64,000 bases of DNA from JBBQXK01 sp038209775 (GTDB taxonomy: Bacteria > Pseudomonadota > Alphaproteobacteria > Rhodobacterales > Rhodobacteraceae): positions 1 through 64,000 of the forward strand of contig JBBQXK010000014.1 of NCBI GenBank assembly GCA_038209775.1, given 5' to 3'. Positions within the stretch are counted from its first letter, which is position 1, and the number at the start of each line of letters is the position of its first letter. Made by a program: the position numbers and the translations under genes. Positions 26,441-34,864 of this stretch are shown one piece after another. The notes under the pieces were generated by a model, which did not search any database, was not told the DNA's origin, and saw only the letters and a list, made by a program, of their open reading frames with translations.

Positions 26441-28858
26441 TCAGGCGCGCAGCGTGCCGCCCGTCGCCTTTGCCACCTTCTCGACGATGCGTGCCGATAC
26501 CGCCTCGATCTCGGCCTCGGTCAGGGTGCGCTCGGATGGCTGCAGGCGCACGGTCAGGGCGAGTGATTTCTTGCCCGCCCCCATCTGCGTCTCGGCCCGT
26601 TCGCCTGCGAAATGGTCGAACACGCGCACGCTTTCGATCAGGGCCTTGTCGGCCCCTTGGGCGGCGTTGACGGCCACCAAGGCCTCGACCCCGGCATCGA
26701 CGACAAAGGCAAAGTCACGCTCGACCGCCTGAAGGTCGGACAGCGTCAGGGCGGGCTTTGTGGGGATTTTGACCTTGGGCATCGGTATGGCAGCGGGGGA
26801 CAGGGTGAAGGCCACGGCGGGGCCCTTGACGTCCATCGCGGCCAGAATGCGGGGATGCACTTCGCCGAAGGTGGCGATGCGCTGCGGGCCAAGGCCGATC
26901 ACGCCCGACCGGCCGGGGTGCCACCAGCCATCGGCCTTGCGGGTGATCTGCACGCGGGCGGGGGCGCCGAGGGCGGACAGCAGCGCCTCGACATCCGCCC
27001 GCGCGTCGTAGACATCGACGGCGCGGCGGGGGCCGTGGGGTTCGCGGGGGGCGGCGTGGCCGACCAGCAGGCCCGCGACCTGCGTCGCCTGTTCACCGGG
27101 CTCACCGCCCGAGAACACCGGACCCACCTCGAACAACGCAAGGTCCATCATGCCGCGCGCCTGATTGCGGGCCGCCGCCGCCAGAAGGCCGGGCAAGAGG
27201 TCGGGGCGCAGATGCGTCATCTCGGACGAGATCGGGTTGTCCACCTGCACCGCATCGGTGCCGCCGCCGAACAGCGCCGCTGCCCGCCCGGCGATGAAGC
27301 TGTAGGTGATGCATTCGTTGTAGCCCGCCGCCGCAAGCACCCGCCGGGCGCTGCGTTCGCGGGTTTGCGCGGGCGTGAGGATCGGCTTTGGCACACCCGG
27401 TGCGGGGCGGGGCAGGGGCACGCCTTGCAGGCGGGCAAGCGAGGCCACGCGGGCCACTTCCTCGACCAGATCGGCGTCGCCCTGCACGTCGGGCCGCCAT
27501 GAGGGGGGGGTGGCGGTGTTGCCATCCAGGGTGAAACCAAGGGCGGTCAGGGTGGCGCGCTGTGTGGCCTCGGGGATGTCCATGCCGACAAGGCGGGCGG
27601 CGCGGGCGGGGTCGAAGCGGTAGTGGCGCGTGGTGTCGGGCACGGCGCCGTCCATCGCAAGGTCGGACGCCTGACCGCCGCAGAGGTCAAGGATCATCTG
27701 CGTGGCAAGGTCCAGCCCGGGCAGGGTGAAGGCGGGGTCGACCCCTCGCTCGAACCGGTACCGCGCATCCGAGTTGATGCGCAGGGCGCGGCCCGTGGTG
27801 GCGATGGTGATGGGGTCCCAATATGCGCTTTCGAGGAACACGTCGGTGGTGGCCGGGGTCACGCCCGATGCCTGTCCGCCCATGATGCCCGCCAGCGATT
27901 CCGGACCGTTGTCGTCGGAAATCAGCATCATGCCGGGGGCCATGGCATAGGTCTTGCCGTCCAGCGCCAAGAGCGATTCGGTGCCGTCTGCAGGGTGGAT
28001 GCGCAGCGTTCCCGTGACCTTGGCCGCATCGAACACATGCAGCGGGCGGTTCAGGCCGAAGGTGAAAAAGTTGGTGATGTCGACCAGCGCCGAAATCGGG
28101 CGCAGGCCCACGGCGCGCAGGCGGGCCGTCAGCCAGTCGGGCGAGGGGCCGTTGGTGACACCGCGAATAAGGCGGCCTGCGAACAGGGGGCAGCCTTTTG
28201 TCTTGAGCGCGGGGTCGATGGCAACTGCGATGGGGCAGGGGAAGCCGCCGGTGATCGCAGGGATGGGAAGCGGACGCAGCACGCCCAACCCACGCGCCGC
28301 CAGATCGCGCGCGATGCCGCGCACGCCCAGGGCGTCGGGGCGGTTCGGGGTGACCTTGATCCAGATCATCGGGTCGGCCAGACCCTTCCAGTCGATGAAA
28401 CGCGCTCCCAACGGGGCGTCGGCGGGCAGGTCGATGATGCCGTCGTGATCGTCAGACAGCATCAGTTCGCGTTCGGAACAGAGCATGCCATTGGATTCCA
28501 CACCCCGGATGACGCCGGGTTTGAGGTCAACGCCAGTGCCCGGCACATGCGTGCCTGTGGGCGCGAACACGCCCACCAGCCCGGTACGGGCATTGGGCGC
28601 GCCGCAGACCACCTGCACCTCGACTGCCGCCGTACCCGGACCGCCGGGGTAGGTTTCCACCCGGCAGACGCGGAGGCGGTCGGCGTTCGGGTGCTGCACA
28701 GCCTCGATCACCCGCGCGATGCGGAAGGCCCCCAGTTTCGCCGCCGGATCCTCGACGCCCTCAACCTCGTGGCCAAGGTCGGTCAGGGCATCAAGGATTG
28801 CAGGCAGGGCTGCATCGGTTTCCAGATGATCGCGCAGCCATGACAGGGTGAATTTCAC
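26441..28858 (-). CDS. pheT: Phenylalanine-tRNA ligase beta subunit
   Basis: 805 residues, full length. It forms the alpha2-beta2 enzyme that charges tRNA-Phe. In order: an N-terminal MKFTLSWLRDHLETDAALPA, a tRNA-binding EMAP-like domain (about 40-150, VEVQVVCGAPNARTGLVGV), B3/B4 editing and B5 domains, a core catalytic-like domain, and a C-terminal anticodon-binding ferredoxin fold ending near RTLTEAEIEAVSARIVEKVA. The alpha subunit gene pheS is not next to it: the upstream region holds only a small reading frame and ecm. Confidence 0.96.
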   Translation of the reverse strand: MKFTLSWLRDHLETDAALPAILDALTDLGHEVEGVEDPAAKLGAFRIARVIEAVQHPNADRLRVCRVETYPGGPGTAAVEVQVVCGAPNARTGLVGVFAPTGTHVPGTGVDLKPGVIRGVESNGMLCSERELMLSDDHDGIIDLPADAPLGARFIDWKGLADPMIWIKVTPNRPDALGVRGIARDLAARGLGVLRPLPIPAITGGFPCPIAVAIDPALKTKGCPLFAGRLIRGVTNGPSPDWLTARLRAVGLRPISALVDITNFFTFGLNRPLHVFDAAKVTGTLRIHPADGTESLLALDGKTYAMAPGMMLISDDNGPESLAGIMGGQASGVTPATTDVFLESAYWDPITIATTGRALRINSDARYRFERGVDPAFTLPGLDLATQMILDLCGGQASDLAMDGAVPDTTRHYRFDPARAARLVGMDIPEATQRATLTALGFTLDGNTATPPSWRPDVQGDADLVEEVARVASLARLQGVPLPRPAPGVPKPILTPAQTRERSARRVLAAAGYNECITYSFIAGRAAALFGGGTDAVQVDNPISSEMTHLRPDLLPGLLAAAARNQARGMMDLALFEVGPVFSGGEPGEQATQVAGLLVGHAAPREPHGPRRAVDVYDARADVEALLSALGAPARVQITRKADGWWHPGRSGVIGLGPQRIATFGEVHPRILAAMDVKGPAVAFTLSPAAIPMPKVKIPTKPALTLSDLQAVERDFAFVVDAGVEALVAVNAAQGADKALIESVRVFDHFAGERAETQMGAGKKSLALTVRLQPSERTLTEAEIEAVSARIVEKVAKATGGTLRA

Positions 28859-29017
28859 GGGGTTGTGCTCCTGAAGGGCGAAAGATCAGCGCGACGGGGC
28901 ATAGCGCAATCGGCAGAGATGGGAAAGGGCGCGGGTTTCGGATGTGGAAACAGCTTGTTCACGCGCAAGGCAGGGTTGTTTACTCGCTATCAAGGATTGT
29001 GGCGTTAAAAGGGCAGG

Positions 29018-29173
29018 ATGGATGACTGGCTGACCATTCCGACTGACCGCAGAACCCTGCCCACGGGGCGGTTGTGCGTGATCCTGGCGTTGACGGTCTT
29101 GCTGGTGATCGTGTCGCAGGTACGCCCGGCGAAGGCGGTACGTGACGAGCCGCCACAGGCCGTGCCCGGCTGA
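29018..29173 (+). CDS. Possible 51-residue single-pass membrane protein
   Basis: Translation gives an N-terminus MDDWLTIPTDRRTLPTG, one hydrophobic helix (about 19-34, LCVILALTVLLVIVSQ), then a charged tail ending in PPQAVPG. AAAGGGCAGG directly precedes the ATG. The composition is unlike antisense noise and it fills the otherwise empty 323-bp gap between pheT and ecm. Function is unknown. No homologue is recalled, so it is tentative. Confidence 0.5.
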   Translation: MDDWLTIPTDRRTLPTGRLCVILALTVLLVIVSQVRPAKAVRDEPPQAVPG

Positions 29174-29181
29174 CTGCGACG

Positions 29182-31140
29182 TTACTCGGCGGCGACGGGG
29201 GTGGGGTCGGCGAAACGGACGATGTCCAGCATGATCCGGTTCAGTTCAAAATCCTTGGGCGTGTAGACGGCGGCGACACCCATGGCGCGCAGCGTGGCCG
29301 CGTCATCCTCGGGGATGATGCCGCCCACCACGACCGGCACATCGGCCATGCCGCCCTTGCGCAGGCCGTCCAGCACCTCGGCGATCAGCGGCAGGTGTGA
29401 CCCGGACAGGATCGACAGGCCGACGACATGGGCGCGCTGTTCGGCTGCCGCCGCCACGATTTCGGCGGGGGTCAGGCGGATGCCTTCGTAGTGGATGGCC
29501 ATGCCGCAGTCGCGGGCGCGGGCGGCGATCTGTTCGGCGCCGTTGGAATGGCCGTCAAGACCGGGTTTGCCCATGAGGAACGTCAGCGGGCGGCCCAGTT
29601 TTGCGGCCACCGATGCCACCGCATCGCGGATCGGCTGCAGCCCCTCGGTGCGGTTCGAGGGGCTTTGGGATACGCCGGTGGGGGCGCGGTATTCGCCGAA
29701 GGCGGCGCGCACCACGCCGCCCCATTCGCCGGTGGTGGCCCCGGCGCGGGCCGCCGCGATAGAGGCGGTCATGACGTTCTGGCCAGTGTCGCAGGCCTGC
29801 CGCAGGGCCGTCAGTGCGGCCTTGACCGCAGCATCATCGCGGCTGTTGCGCCAGGCGGTCAGGCGGGCGATCTGGTCAGCCTCGGCCAGGGGGTCGGCCT
29901 GCATGATCGACCCTTCGCCGGTGGTCAGGGGCGAGGGTTCGGTGCCGGTAAAGCGGTTGACGCCGACGACAGTGGTTTCCTTGGATTCAATCCGCGCCAG
30001 ACGTTCCGAGTTGCTGTCGACGAGCCGCCCCTTCATGTATTCAATCGCCGCGACCGCCCCGCCCATCGCGTCGATCTGTGCCAGTTCGTTGCGCGCGCCG
30101 TCCTTGAGCGCCTGCACCTTGCGGTCAATCGCGGGGTTGCCGTCAAACAGGTCGTCGTATTCCAGAAGGTCGGTCTCGTAGGCGAGGATCTGCTGCATCC
30201 GCAGTGACCATTGCTGATCCCAGGGACGGGGCAGGCCCAGAGCCTCATTCCACGCGGGCAGTTGCACGGCGCGGGCGCGGGCGGATTTCGACAGGGTGAC
30301 GGCGAGCATTTCCAGAAGGATGCGGTAGACGTTGTTTTCGGGCTGTTGTTCGGTCAGGCCAAGGGAATTGACCTGCACGCCATAGCGGAAGCGGCGGTAT
30401 TTGGCGTCAGTGACGCTGTAGCGTTCGAGGCAGATTTCGTCCCACAGTTCCGTGAAGGCGCGCATCTTGCACAGTTCGGTGACGAACCGGATGCCTGCGT
30501 TCACGAAGAAACTGATCCGGCCCACCATGGCGGGGAAATCGGCATCGCTGACCTTGCCGCGCAGGTCGTCCAGCACGGCCTGTGCGGTGGCAAGGGCAAA
30601 GGCCAGTTCCTGTTCAGGCGTCGCCCCCGCCTCTTGCAGATGGTAGGAACAGACGTTCATCGGGTTCCACTTGGGCAGGTGGCTTTGGGTATAGGCCGCG
30701 ACGTCAGTGATCATCCGCAAGGACGGCTTCGGCGGGCAGATGTAGGTGCCGCGCGACAGATATTCCTTGATGAGGTCGTTCTGCACGGTGCCTTGCAGGG
30801 CCGCGACATCGGCCCCCTGCTCTTCAGCCGCCGCGATGTACAGGGCCAGAAGCCACGGGGCGGTGGCGTTGATCGTCATCGAGGTGTTCATCTTATCCAG
30901 CGGGATATCGGCAAACAGCGTCCGCATGTCGCCCAGATGGCTGATCGGTACGCCCACCTTGCCCACCTCGCCCCGTGCCAGTTCGTGGTCGCTGTCATAA
31001 CCGGTCTGGGTGGGCAGATCGAAGGCCACCGACAGGCCGGTCTGGCCCTTGGACAAGTTGGTGCGGTACAGCGCGTTCGACGCGGTGGCGGTGGAGTGGC
31101 CCGCATAGGTGCGGAACAGCCAGGGCGCTTCCTTGGTCAT
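29182..31140 (-). CDS. ecm: Ethylmalonyl-CoA mutase
   Basis: 652 residues. This B12-dependent mutase converts (2R)-ethylmalonyl-CoA to methylsuccinyl-CoA in the ethylmalonyl-CoA pathway of acetyl-CoA assimilation. The N-terminal TIM barrel opens PWLFRTYAGHSTATASNALY. The C-terminal cobalamin domain has the DxHxxG signature (DGHSNGAEQIA) and GLSILSGSH. The length and N-terminal LFRTYAGH are typical of Ecm/MeaA; methylmalonyl-CoA mutases are longer. The ccr gene 1.6 kb away supports the assignment. The ATG at 31140 has an AAGGAAAGG site; longer upstream reading would cross a clear promoter. Confidence 0.94.
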   Translation of the reverse strand: MTKEAPWLFRTYAGHSTATASNALYRTNLSKGQTGLSVAFDLPTQTGYDSDHELARGEVGKVGVPISHLGDMRTLFADIPLDKMNTSMTINATAPWLLALYIAAAEEQGADVAALQGTVQNDLIKEYLSRGTYICPPKPSLRMITDVAAYTQSHLPKWNPMNVCSYHLQEAGATPEQELAFALATAQAVLDDLRGKVSDADFPAMVGRISFFVNAGIRFVTELCKMRAFTELWDEICLERYSVTDAKYRRFRYGVQVNSLGLTEQQPENNVYRILLEMLAVTLSKSARARAVQLPAWNEALGLPRPWDQQWSLRMQQILAYETDLLEYDDLFDGNPAIDRKVQALKDGARNELAQIDAMGGAVAAIEYMKGRLVDSNSERLARIESKETTVVGVNRFTGTEPSPLTTGEGSIMQADPLAEADQIARLTAWRNSRDDAAVKAALTALRQACDTGQNVMTASIAAARAGATTGEWGGVVRAAFGEYRAPTGVSQSPSNRTEGLQPIRDAVASVAAKLGRPLTFLMGKPGLDGHSNGAEQIAARARDCGMAIHYEGIRLTPAEIVAAAAEQRAHVVGLSILSGSHLPLIAEVLDGLRKGGMADVPVVVGGIIPEDDAATLRAMGVAAVYTPKDFELNRIMLDIVRFADPTPVAAE

Positions 31141-31179
31141 GTCGGGCCTTTCCTTGCGCAAGATCGTTGCGTTTGGGGT

Positions 31180-31209
31180 CAGATAGGCGACATTTCGTTC
31201 CGTTGTCAA
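31180..31209 (-). promoter_or_regulatory. Putative sigma-70 promoter of ecm
   Basis: On the minus strand TTGACA (31204-31209) and TATCTG (31180-31185) are separated by 18 bp, about 40 bp before the ecm ATG. A TTGCGCAA palindrome (31154-31161) follows in the leader. A perfect -35 box in such GC-rich DNA is noteworthy. Confidence 0.5.
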
Positions 31210-31269
31210 TTCGCTGCAACGCGGCATGGGTGGATTTACGGATGTCTGTACTGGGCCTAGGGTCGTGGC

Positions 31270-32631
31270 ATGGGCGCATCGGTTGAAATACCTGTCTGGC
31301 TGTTGATCGTGGTGGCGGTGCTGGCGGCCATCGCGGCCTTGGACCGGGTGATCGGGCCCGGCATCCGCTGGGTCCTGCGGCGGCGGATGGAGCGGGCGGT
31401 GGGGCGGTTGAACACGCGGTTGCAGCGCAAGATCGAGCCGTTCCGGCTGGCGCGGCGCCGCGACATGATCGTGCGGCTGGCCTATGACGCGCGGGTGATG
31501 GAAGCGGTGGCGGACCATGCGGCAGAGACGGGCGTTCCGGGTTCGGTCGCCTTTGCCGAGGCGGAACGGTATGCGCGCGAGATTGTGCCGGGGTTTTCGA
31601 CGACGCTGTATTTCGGCTTTGCCACCCGGGCGGCGCGGGGGCTGAGCCGGATTTTCTTTCGGGTGCGGGTGGGAAAGATTGATGCGGCACTGGCAGAGAT
31701 CGACCCCAAGGCCACGGTCATCTTTGTGATGAACCACCGGTCAAACATGGATTATGTGCTTATTACCTGGCTGGTCGCTGACCGGTCGGCCCTGTCCTAT
31801 GCGGTGGGGGAGTGGGCGCGGGTGTGGCCGCTGGCACCCCTGATCCGCGCGATGGGGGGGTTCTTCATCCGCCGCAACAGCCGCAACACGCTGTATCGGC
31901 GGGTGCTGGCGCGGTACATGCAGATCGCCACGGAACAGGGCACCACGCAAGCCATGTTCCCCGAGGGCGGGCTGTCGCTGACCGGGCGGGTGGGGCCTGC
32001 GAAGATGGGGTTGTTGTCCTATGTCGTGGCGGGGTTTGAGCCCGGCGGGCGGGATGTGGTTTTCGTGCCGGTGGGGCTGTCCTATGACCGGGTGCTGGAG
32101 GACGGTCTGCTGATTGCCGCAGCACAGAAGGGCGACTGGCGGTTCCGCCCGCGCATCCTGCGGCTGGCCTGGGACACGGTGCGGATCGCCTGGGCGCGGG
32201 GGATGGGGCGGCTGTATCTTTACGGCTCGGCGGCGGCGGGGTTCGGGCCGCCGCTGTCCTTGCGCGACCATCTGGCGGCGGGCGGCGATGTCGAGGGGTT
32301 GGGGGCGCGGCTGATGGCGGCGATCACCCGCGTTGTGCCGGTGCTGCCGGTGCCCCTGGTGGCGGCGGTGCTGGCCGAGGGCGGCGTCACCCGCGCCGAT
32401 GTCGAGCCGCGCGTGGCCGCGATGATCGAACGGCTGGTGGCGGCGGACGCGGTGGTGAAACTGCCGCCGCAGGGGTTGGCGTTCACCGTGTCCGAAGGGC
32501 TGAACGCACTGGTCGCGCGGGGGATCGTGGGGGATGACCTGCGGGTCGTGCCAGACAAGGCGGCCTACCTTGCGTTCTACGCCGCCCCGGTGCAGCAGGC
32601 GCTTGAGGTTGCTGCAACGCAGCAGACATAA
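31270..32631 (+). CDS. Glycerol-3-phosphate acyltransferase-like protein (PlsC/PlsB superfamily)
   Basis: 453 residues. An N-terminal membrane helix (about 8-26) precedes the acyltransferase core: motif I NHRSNMDY (His-x4-Asp), a downstream GGFFIRRNSRN block, and motif III FPEGGLSLTG. It is shorter than E. coli PlsB (about 800), but has the PlsB-like order of motifs plus a C-terminal helical extension. It probably acylates glycerol-3-phosphate or another small lipid acceptor at the membrane. It lies between ecm and ccr, all likely growing out of acyl-CoA metabolism. Confidence 0.82.
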   Translation: MGASVEIPVWLLIVVAVLAAIAALDRVIGPGIRWVLRRRMERAVGRLNTRLQRKIEPFRLARRRDMIVRLAYDARVMEAVADHAAETGVPGSVAFAEAERYAREIVPGFSTTLYFGFATRAARGLSRIFFRVRVGKIDAALAEIDPKATVIFVMNHRSNMDYVLITWLVADRSALSYAVGEWARVWPLAPLIRAMGGFFIRRNSRNTLYRRVLARYMQIATEQGTTQAMFPEGGLSLTGRVGPAKMGLLSYVVAGFEPGGRDVVFVPVGLSYDRVLEDGLLIAAAQKGDWRFRPRILRLAWDTVRIAWARGMGRLYLYGSAAAGFGPPLSLRDHLAAGGDVEGLGARLMAAITRVVPVLPVPLVAAVLAEGGVTRADVEPRVAAMIERLVAADAVVKLPPQGLAFTVSEGLNALVARGIVGDDLRVVPDKAAYLAFYAAPVQQALEVAATQQT

Positions 32632-32656
32632 AGTTACAAGATACGGCGGGTAATCT

Positions 32657-32674
32657 ATTGCAAAGTTGCGCAAT
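32657..32674 (+). promoter_or_regulatory. ATTGC...GCAAT inverted repeat upstream of ccr
   Basis: ATTGCAAAGTTGCGCAAT lies 65-82 bp before the ccr start. It contains TTGCAAAG and TTGCGCAA half-sites, the latter shared with the ecm leader. The pattern recalls the TTTGCAAA-type sites reported for RamB-family regulators of acetate metabolism. The match is by eye only. Confidence 0.35.
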
Positions 32675-32738
32675 GAATCCTATCCCTGCCGCCGGGATGC
32701 GTTGATACTGCGGCGCGGCATGGCAAGGAGAGGCGGGC

Positions 32739-34031
32739 ATGGCACTCGACACGCACCAGGGGATTGTCGCCTATGATGCCCCGGTAAAAGACCTGTACGC
32801 CATCGGCGAGATGCCCCCTCTGGGCCATGTTCCCGCAAAGATGCATGCCTGGACGATCCGCCGCGAACGCCACGGCGAGCCGGAGACGGCGATGCAGGTC
32901 GAGGTTGTGGATACCTGGGCCATCGAGGCGAACGAGGTGCTGGTTCTGGTGATGGCGGCGGGCGTCAACTACAACGGGGTCTGGGCCTGCCTTGGCCAGC
33001 CGATCAGCGTTTTCGATGGCCACAAGCAGCCCTACGCCGTGCTGGGTTCGGATGCGGCGGGCATCGTCTGGGCGGTCGGCAGCAAGGTGCGCCGCTGGAA
33101 GGTGGGCGACGAGGTGGTGGTTCACTGCAACCAGGATGACGGCGACGACGAAGAGTGCAACGGCGGCGATCCGATGTATTCCGCCACGCAGCGCATCTGG
33201 GGATACGAGACGCACGACGGGTCATTCTCACAGTTCACCCGGGTGCAGGCGCAACAACTGATGCCGCGCCCGCGCCACCTGACGTGGGAGGAATCCGCCT
33301 GCTACACCCTGACGCTTGCCACCGCCTATCGCATGCTGTTCGGCCACGAACCGCATGATCTGAAGCCCGGGCAGAACGTGCTGGTCTGGGGGGCGTCGGG
33401 GGGCCTTGGGTCCTATGCGATCCAGTTGATAAATACGGCCGGGGCCAATGCCGTCGCGGTGATCAGCGAAGAGGACAAGCGCGCCTTTGTCATGGGTCTG
33501 GGGGCCAAGGGGGCGATCAACCGCAAGGATTTCACCTGCTGGGGTCAGATGCCCACGGTCAACACGCCCGAGTACAACGATTGGCTGAAAGAGGCGCGGC
33601 GGTTCGGCAAGGCGATCTGGGACATCACCGGCAAGGGTGTGTCGGTGGATATGGTGTTTGAGCATCCGGGCGAGGCGACGTTTCCGGTCAGTTCGCTGGT
33701 CTGCAAGAAGGGCGGCATGGTGGTGATCTGTGCGGGCACCACGGGGTTCAACTGTACCTTTGACGTGCGGTACATGTGGATGCATCAGAAGCGGTTGCAG
33801 GGGTCGCACTTTGCGCATCTGAAACAGGCGTCCGCCGCCAACAAGCTGATGCTGGAGCGGCGGCTTGACCCCTGTATGTCCGAGGTGTTCCCCTGGGCCG
33901 AAATTCCGCAGGCGCATGGCAAGATGCGCCGCAACGAGCACAAGCCGGGCAACATGGCAGTGTTGGTGCAGGCGCCGCGCACCGGGTTGCGCACGTTCGA
34001 GGATACGCTGGAGGCCAGCCGCGCGCGGTAA
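32739..34031 (+). CDS. ccr: Crotonyl-CoA carboxylase/reductase
   Basis: 430 residues. It reductively carboxylates crotonyl-CoA with NADPH and CO2 to (2S)-ethylmalonyl-CoA, the hallmark step of the ethylmalonyl-CoA pathway. It is an MDR-family protein with the nucleotide motif WGASGGLGSYAIQL. Characteristic blocks include GSDAAGIVWAVGSKV, QDDGDDEECNGGDPM, and a C-terminal MWMHQKRLQGSHFAHL. The start at 32739 follows AAGGAGAGG. With ecm it shows the organism assimilates C2 units without a glyoxylate bypass, or alongside one. Confidence 0.97.
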   Translation: MALDTHQGIVAYDAPVKDLYAIGEMPPLGHVPAKMHAWTIRRERHGEPETAMQVEVVDTWAIEANEVLVLVMAAGVNYNGVWACLGQPISVFDGHKQPYAVLGSDAAGIVWAVGSKVRRWKVGDEVVVHCNQDDGDDEECNGGDPMYSATQRIWGYETHDGSFSQFTRVQAQQLMPRPRHLTWEESACYTLTLATAYRMLFGHEPHDLKPGQNVLVWGASGGLGSYAIQLINTAGANAVAVISEEDKRAFVMGLGAKGAINRKDFTCWGQMPTVNTPEYNDWLKEARRFGKAIWDITGKGVSVDMVFEHPGEATFPVSSLVCKKGGMVVICAGTTGFNCTFDVRYMWMHQKRLQGSHFAHLKQASAANKLMLERRLDPCMSEVFPWAEIPQAHGKMRRNEHKPGNMAVLVQAPRTGLRTFEDTLEASRAR

Positions 34032-34427
34032 TCAGCCCTTGGGTTTGTCCCCGATGGTGATGTGCCACCACCGGGGGCGCCTGGTGACATAGGGATGGCC
34101 GATGGGGGCAAGTTCCTTGCGGTTGGCGCTGTCGAAGCTGCCCAACATCAGGGCGACGGTCGGCGCGTCGTCCACCGCCCCAAGCGTGCTGCCGCAGGTC
34201 GCACAGAAGGCGCGGCTGGACCGTTCCGATGATCGCCAGACGGCAGGCTGGCCACCCGGCCCGGTCCAGCGCACAGCGTCGCATGGAAACTCCACCCACG
34301 CGAGTGTCAGCCCGCCAGAATGCCGCTGGCACATCGTGCACGAGCAGGTATGCGGCCAACCTGCGGGACCTTCGGCTTCGAAACGGATGCTGCCGCAAAG
34401 GCAACCACCCTTGTAGCGACGTGTCAT
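34032..34427 (-). CDS. GFA family zinc-binding protein
   Basis: 131 residues. It has the cysteine pattern of the GFA (glutathione-dependent formaldehyde-activating, CENP-V-like) fold: GGCLCGSIRF, then CSCTMCQRHSG, then RAFCATCGSTLG. These bind structural and catalytic zinc. Most small GFA proteins have no proven role, so formaldehyde handling should not be assumed. Its stop directly abuts the ccr stop with no gap. I chose the ATG at 34427 (MTRRYKGGCLCG); the upstream frame lacks a ribosome site. Confidence 0.88.
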   Translation of the reverse strand: MTRRYKGGCLCGSIRFEAEGPAGWPHTCSCTMCQRHSGGLTLAWVEFPCDAVRWTGPGGQPAVWRSSERSSRAFCATCGSTLGAVDDAPTVALMLGSFDSANRKELAPIGHPYVTRRPRWWHITIGDKPKG

Positions 34428-34533
34428 TCTTGCCGATCCCTGCGCTGTTTCCCCAAACATGGATGGATTCCGGGCACCCGACAACAACGATGCAACCCGG
34501 CGCGGGCACAGTCGGCGCACTGTGTCGGTACCG

Positions 34534-34548
34534 GGAACACAGTGTTCC
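34534..34548. promoter_or_regulatory. GGAACAC-A-GTGTTCC palindrome
   Basis: A perfect 7-1-7 palindrome in the 195-bp gap between the GFA gene and the small gene at 34623, with a further GGAACAG directly after. It is a candidate operator. The spacing does not match the alphaproteobacterial LexA box. Confidence 0.35.
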
Positions 34549-34622
34549 TGGAACAGCGGATATTCTGCCGCTCGGCGGGTGTTACGGTGAATGCGTGATT
34601 AACCGTGACCCCCGGGTGCGCC

Positions 34623-34826
34623 ATGCGCCATGACTGGATCTTTGACGTGCTGACCGACCTGCGCCTTTATGCGCAGAGAAACAACCTGCCCGACACCGCA
34701 GAGGGGACCGAGGTTCTGTTGCGGCTGGTCCGGGCCGAGGTGTTGGCCCGTGCGGCAGACGATGACGACAGTGGCGAGGATGCGACCGGGTCGAGCGCGG
34801 CACCAAAGCGCGGCTTGCCGCATTAG
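34623..34826 (+). CDS. Hypothetical 67-residue protein
   Basis: It begins MRHDWIFDVLTDLRLYAQRN, is helical, and ends in an acidic then basic tail (DDDDSGEDATGSSAAPKRG). No family is recognised. It lies 38 bp before the helicase gene on the same strand and may be its operon partner. A GTG six codons earlier is an alternative start; neither has a strong ribosome site. Confidence 0.62.
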   Translation: MRHDWIFDVLTDLRLYAQRNNLPDTAEGTEVLLRLVRAEVLARAADDDDSGEDATGSSAAPKRGLPH

Positions 34827-34864
34827 GCGGCCCGATCCTCTGGCACGCCCGGCCAAGCCGGGCT

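Noticed and set aside
34535..34554. GAAC pair before the helicase gene as an SOS box
   Set aside because: The spacing is 12 bp, not the 7 bp required in alphaproteobacteria.
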